Below the pieces are notes generated by a model, which worked only from the letters and a program-made list of their open reading frames with translations, ran no database searches and had not been told where the DNA came from. This document shows, piece by piece, positions 60,310 through 64,000 of a DNA stretch of 64,000 nt (the first letter of the stretch is position 1; each line of letters starts with the position of its first letter). The DNA is taken from assembly GCA_018241525.1 (NCBI GenBank), contig JAFEDR010000009.1:124001-188000 (forward strand). The letters are read 5' to 3'. This DNA is from Pseudomonadota bacterium (lineage in GTDB: Bacteria; Pseudomonadota; Gammaproteobacteria; Steroidobacterales; Steroidobacteraceae). The position numbers and the translations under genes are program-made.

Positions 60310-61017
60310 ATGCCAAGACCGTCCGTCACGTCGACTGCCGCGTTGGCTGCGCTCGTCGCGGCGCTCGCGTCACCGTTCGCCGCCGCCGCAGAGCGCACCT
60401 ACGCCGCCCTCGAGGGTGCGGTGCTGCTCGACAACGAGCGCGTGCACGTCGAACGCTTCGTGCTCGCGCCACACGCCGCCTCCGGCGCGCATCTTGCGCG
60501 CGGCGACCAGTTGCTCGTCTTCATCCGCGGCGGGCTGCTGAGGTCCGGCGGGCGCACCGTCGACTGGAAGGATGGTCGCGTCGCCTGGTCGAGCACGACG
60601 GAGTCCACCGACGAGGGGTTCGCGAACGCGGGTTCCGAGCCCGTCGAATTCCTGTGGGTCACGGTGAAGCCGGCGACCCCGGGCGCGGCGCGCCCGGTCG
60701 GGGACCTGCACCTCAACTACCCCCATATCCCCGGCGAGGACCTGCTTGAGAACGATCGCGTGGTCGTGCAGCGCTTCCTCGTGCAGCCGGGCCAGTGGGA
60801 GGGCGTGCACGCACACCGGCCTGGCATGCTCTACATCCACGTCCGCGGCGGCCAGTGGGCCGCGCGCTCGAAGCACGAGGCCGAGCACGTGTATCCGATG
60901 CCATCGCCCGACGGCGAGGTCGGCTGGATGGCGCCCGTGGGCATCGAGGAAGGCCACGAGTCCGGCAACGTCGGGCCGAATCCGATCGACCTCATCTGGG
61001 TGACGCTGAAGCTCTAG
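60310..61017 (+). CDS. Secreted bicupin of unknown function
   Basis: 235 residues from the ATG at 60310 behind GAGGA; a GTG 24 bp upstream is less likely. The signal peptide (AALVAALASPFAAAAE) is followed by two similar halves. The first has LLDNERVHVERFVLAPHAASGAH...FIRGG and the second LLENDRVVVQRFLVQPGQWEGVHAH...HVRGGQW, an internal duplication. Only the second half keeps the H-A-H metal pair typical of cupins. It may be a periplasmic enzyme or binding protein. It neighbours, divergently, the receptor/SAM-hydrolase unit. Confidence 0.78.
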   Translation: MPRPSVTSTAALAALVAALASPFAAAAERTYAALEGAVLLDNERVHVERFVLAPHAASGAHLARGDQLLVFIRGGLLRSGGRTVDWKDGRVAWSSTTESTDEGFANAGSEPVEFLWVTVKPATPGAARPVGDLHLNYPHIPGEDLLENDRVVVQRFLVQPGQWEGVHAHRPGMLYIHVRGGQWAARSKHEAEHVYPMPSPDGEVGWMAPVGIEEGHESGNVGPNPIDLIWVTLKL

Positions 61018-61256
61018 GCGCGCGTCGATCGCGCGCCGGGCGCGGCGGCGCGGATCCTGGCACGCACGGTTGCGAGCCAGCGCCTCGCCCAGGCGTACTC
61101 GAGCGCGAGGATCGACAGCCCCGCCGGCACGAACACGAACGCCGGTCCCGGCAGGACGATCATCGCGATGCCGATGACGAGCACGAGCGCGCCGACCAGA
61201 GTCAGCGCGATGCGCCGCAGCCAGGTCCAGAGCGACAATTTCGGGCGTGGATCCAC
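61014..61256 (-). CDS. Small membrane protein, PGPGW-like
   Basis: About 80 residues from a GTG at 61256, chosen because GGGGGGAAA lies just upstream; the frame runs 24 codons further back through Arg-rich sequence. Two TM segments (LTLVGALVLVIGIAMIVL and AFVFVPAGLSILALEYA) flank PGPA, and ALEYAWARRWL follows. This layout matches the PGPGW putative transmembrane family, with PGPAF replacing PGPGW. Function unknown. It overlaps the bicupin stop codon by 4 bp in convergent orientation. Confidence 0.72.
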   Translation of the reverse strand: MDPRPKLSLWTWLRRIALTLVGALVLVIGIAMIVLPGPAFVFVPAGLSILALEYAWARRWLATVRARIRAAAPGARSTRA

Positions 61257-61358
61257 GGCATTTCCCCCCGGGAACCGGCGGTACCGCCGGCGACCGCGCC
61301 GGGCGGTCTTCTGGGTAGACCTCGCCACCGCCGGGCGGGTTCCCGCGCGGCCGCCTGC

Positions 61359-62405
61359 CTAGTCGCCGGGCGATTCAAGCCGCAGCGATTCGACGCCCGG
61401 CGGCAGGTGGCCACCGGATACGTGCAGCGCGCCCGCGGCGGCCGAGATCGTGCCGTCGAAGGCCGGGTCCGCGACCGCCAGCGTGCGCAGGTCGAGCCGG
61501 CTCCCCGGGCCGATGCCCGTGATCTGCAGATCCCGGGCTTCCAGGGCGGCACCGGCCACGGCGCGCGCCCCCGCGAGTCGCGGACGGACGAGCCAGGCGT
61601 AGCCGGGCTCGCGCGGATAGAAGCGCGCGAGTCCCTGGCCGTCGACCACGAGTCCGGTGCCTTCATCGACGCCGAGCCCGACCAGTGCTTCATCGTGCCG
61701 CTCGCTGGCGAGCCGCGTCACCCAGGTGATCAGGCGACCGAGGCGCCGACGCTTCGCGAAGTGGCTGTCCGTGATCACGTGTTCTAGGAACGGCAAGTGC
61801 AGGAAGTCGGCGACCAGCGTGACGGCGGGATCGTAGGGATCGGCGAGCGCCGTGGTAGAGGTCAGGCTGCCGCCGTCCATCGCGCCGTAGACGACCGACC
61901 CGAGAATCGCGAGCCCGGCGCTCGTGCCGCCGATCGGGCGTCCGGCACGGGCGTGCGCATCGAGCGCAGCCGCCAGCGGCGTGCCCTGCCAGTCACGGAC
62001 GTAGTTCGACTGGTCGCCGCCGCGGAAGAAGACGGCGTCCGCGCGCCGCACGATCGCGAGCACCGCGGGGTCGCTTGCCGCAGATCGATCGTGGAATACG
62101 ATGGTCTCCACCGACGCGAAGCCGCCGACGTCGTGGAAGATCTCCTGCTGCAGGTCGTCGCTGCCCGAGGCCGCGAGCGCCACCAGGTGACCGTGCCCCG
62201 CGCGCTCGGCGAACCACCGAAACGCCTCGAGCGGCCAGTCCCCGCCGCCGAGCAGCAGCAGCCCCGGCTCGACGCGCGCCGGCGTCGGGGCCTCCACCGC
62301 ACCGACGCGGTAGTAGTCATAGCTGGCGGCAGCCGCGGCGCCGGCCGCCGCGAGGAGCCACACCGCAAACCCGGCCGCCGCGATCCATCTCCGTCCGCGC
62401 ACCAT
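61359..62405 (-). CDS. Cyanophycinase-like S51 peptidase, exported
   Basis: 348 residues with a signal peptide (IAAAGFAVWLLAAAGAAAAA). The S51/cyanophycinase fold is shown by GLLLLGGGDWP, VFFRGGDQSNYVRDWQGT, the nucleophile serine in IGGTSAGLAILG, and DSHFAKRRRLGRLITW with GVDEGTGLVVDG. Cyanophycinases release Asp-Arg dipeptides from cyanophycin; exported relatives are thought to use external polymer. The C-terminal part (about 260-348) is beta-rich and less conserved. No cyanophycin synthetase is in the window, so use of environmental polyamide or a different peptide is more likely than turnover of a store. Confidence 0.88.
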   Translation of the reverse strand: MVRGRRWIAAAGFAVWLLAAAGAAAAASYDYYRVGAVEAPTPARVEPGLLLLGGGDWPLEAFRWFAERAGHGHLVALAASGSDDLQQEIFHDVGGFASVETIVFHDRSAASDPAVLAIVRRADAVFFRGGDQSNYVRDWQGTPLAAALDAHARAGRPIGGTSAGLAILGSVVYGAMDGGSLTSTTALADPYDPAVTLVADFLHLPFLEHVITDSHFAKRRRLGRLITWVTRLASERHDEALVGLGVDEGTGLVVDGQGLARFYPREPGYAWLVRPRLAGARAVAGAALEARDLQITGIGPGSRLDLRTLAVADPAFDGTISAAAGALHVSGGHLPPGVESLRLESPGD

Positions 62406-62521
62406 GACCCTCTTCCCCGCGGCGTCGTTGCAACGGCGCGCAGTGTGCAGTCAAATGCCGGCGGCGAATACCCCGTCGCGCGCGGCGTACCCGCTTTCCG
62501 CGCCGGACCACTCTTGTAGTT

Positions 62522-63106
62522 GTGGACCGCCGTTCGTGCCTGGCGCGCGGACCCGAACCGGAGCTGCCGAACACCTTGCCGCGACCGACTGCCCACCGCG
62601 ACGCCGTGGCCGCCCTGTTCGGTCGCTTCACGGGCGATCTCGTGCGCTTCCTGACGCGGCGCGTGAGGAGCGCCGCAGACGCGCGCGACCTCGCGCAGGA
62701 GACCTACGTGCGCCTGCTGCGCGTCGATCGGCTCGAGCTGGTCCGGGACCCGCAGGCGTACCTGTTCCGGGTGGCGGCGAACCTTGCCTACGAGCACCAG
62801 CTGAAGCAGCGCCGCGAGCGACTGCACCTGCGCGATGTCGACGTGCAGGCCGACCTCGCCACGCTCGGAACGCTGACGCCCGAGGACGATGCCGAGCGCG
62901 CGCTGCGCGCGGCGCGGCTCGCCGAGGCGCTCGCGAGCCTCGCACCGCGGCACCGTGCGGCCGTGATCCTGCATCGTCGCGACGGGCTGACGTACGAGGA
63001 GATCGCCGCCGAGCTCGGCGTGACGGCGCACGCCGTCAAGAAGTACCTGGCGGTCGGCCTCAGCCAGTGCCGCGAGCGCCTGGCCGGCTGGAGGCACGAG
63101 CCGTGA
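62522..63106 (+). CDS. ECF-family RNA polymerase sigma factor
   Basis: 194 residues from a GTG at 62522. Region 2 reads LFGRFTGDLVRFLTRRVRSAADARDLAQETYVRLLRV, including the RDLAQETY core-binding part, followed by PQAYLFRVAANLA. Region 4 has LASLAPRHRAAVILHRRDGLTYEEIAAELGVTAHAVKKYLAVGLSQCRERL. It is of the FecI-type ECF group. Its stop codon overlaps the start of the FecR gene (GTGA), so the pair is translationally coupled. Confidence 0.94.
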   Translation: MDRRSCLARGPEPELPNTLPRPTAHRDAVAALFGRFTGDLVRFLTRRVRSAADARDLAQETYVRLLRVDRLELVRDPQAYLFRVAANLAYEHQLKQRRERLHLRDVDVQADLATLGTLTPEDDAERALRAARLAEALASLAPRHRAAVILHRRDGLTYEEIAAELGVTAHAVKKYLAVGLSQCRERLAGWRHEP

Positions 63107-64000
63107 CCGAGCCTGCGCCGATCCGCTATCACCAGGTCGCCGCCGAGGCCGCCGACTGGTTCGTTGCGATGCAGTCGCCGGCCGTCACCGACGCGGAACG
63201 CGCGGCCTTCGGCCAGTGGCTTGCGCAATCGGCGGTGCACGTCCATGAGTACCTCGAGGTGACGCGGCTGTGGCAGGAGCTCGGCCGCGGGGATTCGGTC
63301 GCGCTTGCCGCGGCGGAGCGCGCGGCACTCGTCGAGTCGGCGCGCCGTGACCTCGAGGTGACGCCCCTCCGGCCGTCGGCCGCCGCGCCCCCGCCGGCGG
63401 CGGCGCCGCGTTCGCGGCGGACCGCGACCGCGGCGCTGGCGGCCGGGCTGCTCGCCGTCGCGATCGGTGCCGGTGCGCTGCTGCAGCTCCAGCACGACCG
63501 CGACCACTTCAGCACCGCCACCGGGGAGCAGTCGACCTTCCCGCTCGCCGATGGCTCGATCGTCAGGCTGAACACGCAGTCGGAGATTCGCGTCCGCTAC
63601 GCGCCGGCGAGCCGCGAGATCGAGCTGCTGCGTGGCGAGGCGCTCTTCGAGGTGGCGAAGGACGCCGCGCGGCCGTTCCGCGTCCATGCCGGCCGGACCA
63701 CCGTCGAGGCCGTCGGCACGGTCTTCGAGGTCTACCGGCGCGCGGACCAGTCGACCGTGACCGTCATCGAGGGACGGGTGCGGGTCGAGGCTCCGCCGGC
63801 AGCCGGCGGTGGCGCCGCGGACATCCAGCCGGCGACCGTGGCCACCGAGGTGCGCGCGCGGCAGCAGGCCACCGTCTCCGCGGCCGGCAGGCTGGTGGCG
63901 GTCGGCAGCGCGGTCCCCGAGCGCGTCACCGCGTGGACCCAGCGACGACTGATGTTCGCAGGCGAGACCCTGGCCGAGGTCGCGGACGAGTTCAATCGCT
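63103..64000 (+). CDS. FecR-family anti-sigma/signal transducer (3' end missing)
   Basis: At least 299 residues from a GTG at 63103, cut by the window edge. The N-terminal DUF4880 part (EAADWFVAMQSPAVTDAERAAFGQWL) binds the sigma factor in the cytoplasm. One TM segment (ATAALAAGLLAVAIGAGALL) is at about 108-127. The periplasmic FecR domain has TFPLADGSIVRLNTQSEIRV, REIELLRGEALFEVAKD and AVGTVFEVY. In FecIR-type systems a TonB-dependent receptor with an extra N-terminal signalling domain speaks to FecR and is usually encoded next; here it would lie just beyond the window. Confidence 0.93.
   Translation, partial: MTEPAPIRYHQVAAEAADWFVAMQSPAVTDAERAAFGQWLAQSAVHVHEYLEVTRLWQELGRGDSVALAAAERAALVESARRDLEVTPLRPSAAAPPPAAAPRSRRTATAALAAGLLAVAIGAGALLQLQHDRDHFSTATGEQSTFPLADGSIVRLNTQSEIRVRYAPASREIELLRGEALFEVAKDAARPFRVHAGRTTVEAVGTVFEVYRRADQSTVTVIEGRVRVEAPPAAGGGAADIQPATVATEVRARQQATVSAAGRLVAVGSAVPERVTAWTQRRLMFAGETLAEVADEFNR

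Noticed and set aside
1..64000. CRISPR arrays, tRNA, rRNA, insertion sequences, prophage
   Set aside because: No spaced direct repeats, no recognisable tRNA cloverleaf or rRNA sequence, and no transposase, integrase or phage gene seen by reading; a covariance-model scan would be needed to exclude small RNAs.

Overview
The window is 64 kb of GC-rich DNA (roughly two thirds G+C by eye), densely coding on both strands. It holds about 50 protein genes and no RNA gene, CRISPR array, insertion sequence or phage gene that I can recognise. TonB-dependent receptors, an ECF sigma/FecR pair, an NsrR/quinol-type NO reductase pair and many exported hydrolases point to an aerobic Gram-negative proteobacterium with an outer membrane. 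The mix suggests a gammaproteobacterium of the Steroidobacter/Nevskia/Xanthomonas kind or a sphingomonad. That placement is inference, not proof.

Region 1 (1-18460) is a catabolic gene cluster. An IclR regulator (cut by the left edge) is followed by a sugar-porter-type MFS transporter and a TonB-dependent receptor. Divergent from the receptor lies a plus-strand operon: class III aminotransferase, xylose-isomerase-like TIM barrel, uronate-dehydrogenase-like SDR, M81/MlrC-like hydrolase and FAH-family enzyme. A minus-strand group follows (GMC oxidoreductase, fatty-acid-hydroxylase/sterol-desaturase-like membrane protein, SDR), then a plus-strand group (enolase-superfamily dehydratase/racemase, N-acyl-D-amino-acid deacylase, alpha/beta esterase). 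All four promoter regions carry copies of one 17-bp palindrome, GTYCCA-N5-TGGRAC, which I read as the operator of one local regulator, most simply the IclR protein. The substrate cannot be named from sequence.

Region 2 (18590-39530) is mostly housekeeping, stress and export functions. It starts with a quinol-dependent NO reductase and NsrR behind an NsrR-like palindrome. Then come an SGNH esterase, a small secreted protein, a large multi-PAS histidine kinase without a response regulator, and an fghA-gfa formaldehyde-detoxification pair. A D-cysteine-desulfhydrase-like enzyme, an S1/P1 nuclease, a membrane-bound patatin phospholipase, cupins, a second GFA protein, a class V aminotransferase, two GNATs, an exported Rid protein, a two-domain TlpA-like thioredoxin and an alpha/beta hydrolase fill the rest.

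Region 3 (39524-55114) looks like a second catabolic block. Two paralogous exported SMP-30/gluconolactonase-like proteins flank a PuuE-like polysaccharide deacetylase, an NAD-dependent epimerase, an M20 amidohydrolase of the N-carbamoylase/allantoate type and an SDR. An MFS transporter, a TonB-dependent receptor, an aldo/keto reductase, a ThDP-dependent decarboxylase/synthase, an exported D-aminoacylase-like amidohydrolase and an EamA exporter follow.

Region 4 (55186-64000) holds a DUF2785 protein and a small lipoprotein, then a two-gene unit of a TonB-dependent receptor and an exported SAM hydrolase (DUF62 family). It also holds a secreted bicupin, a PGPGW-type small membrane protein, an exported cyanophycinase-like peptidase and an ECF sigma factor with a FecR regulator cut by the right edge. 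The most interesting points are the shared operator of region 1, the exported SAM hydrolase coupled to a receptor, and an MFS gene at 46777 whose conserved N-terminus has no usable start codon.
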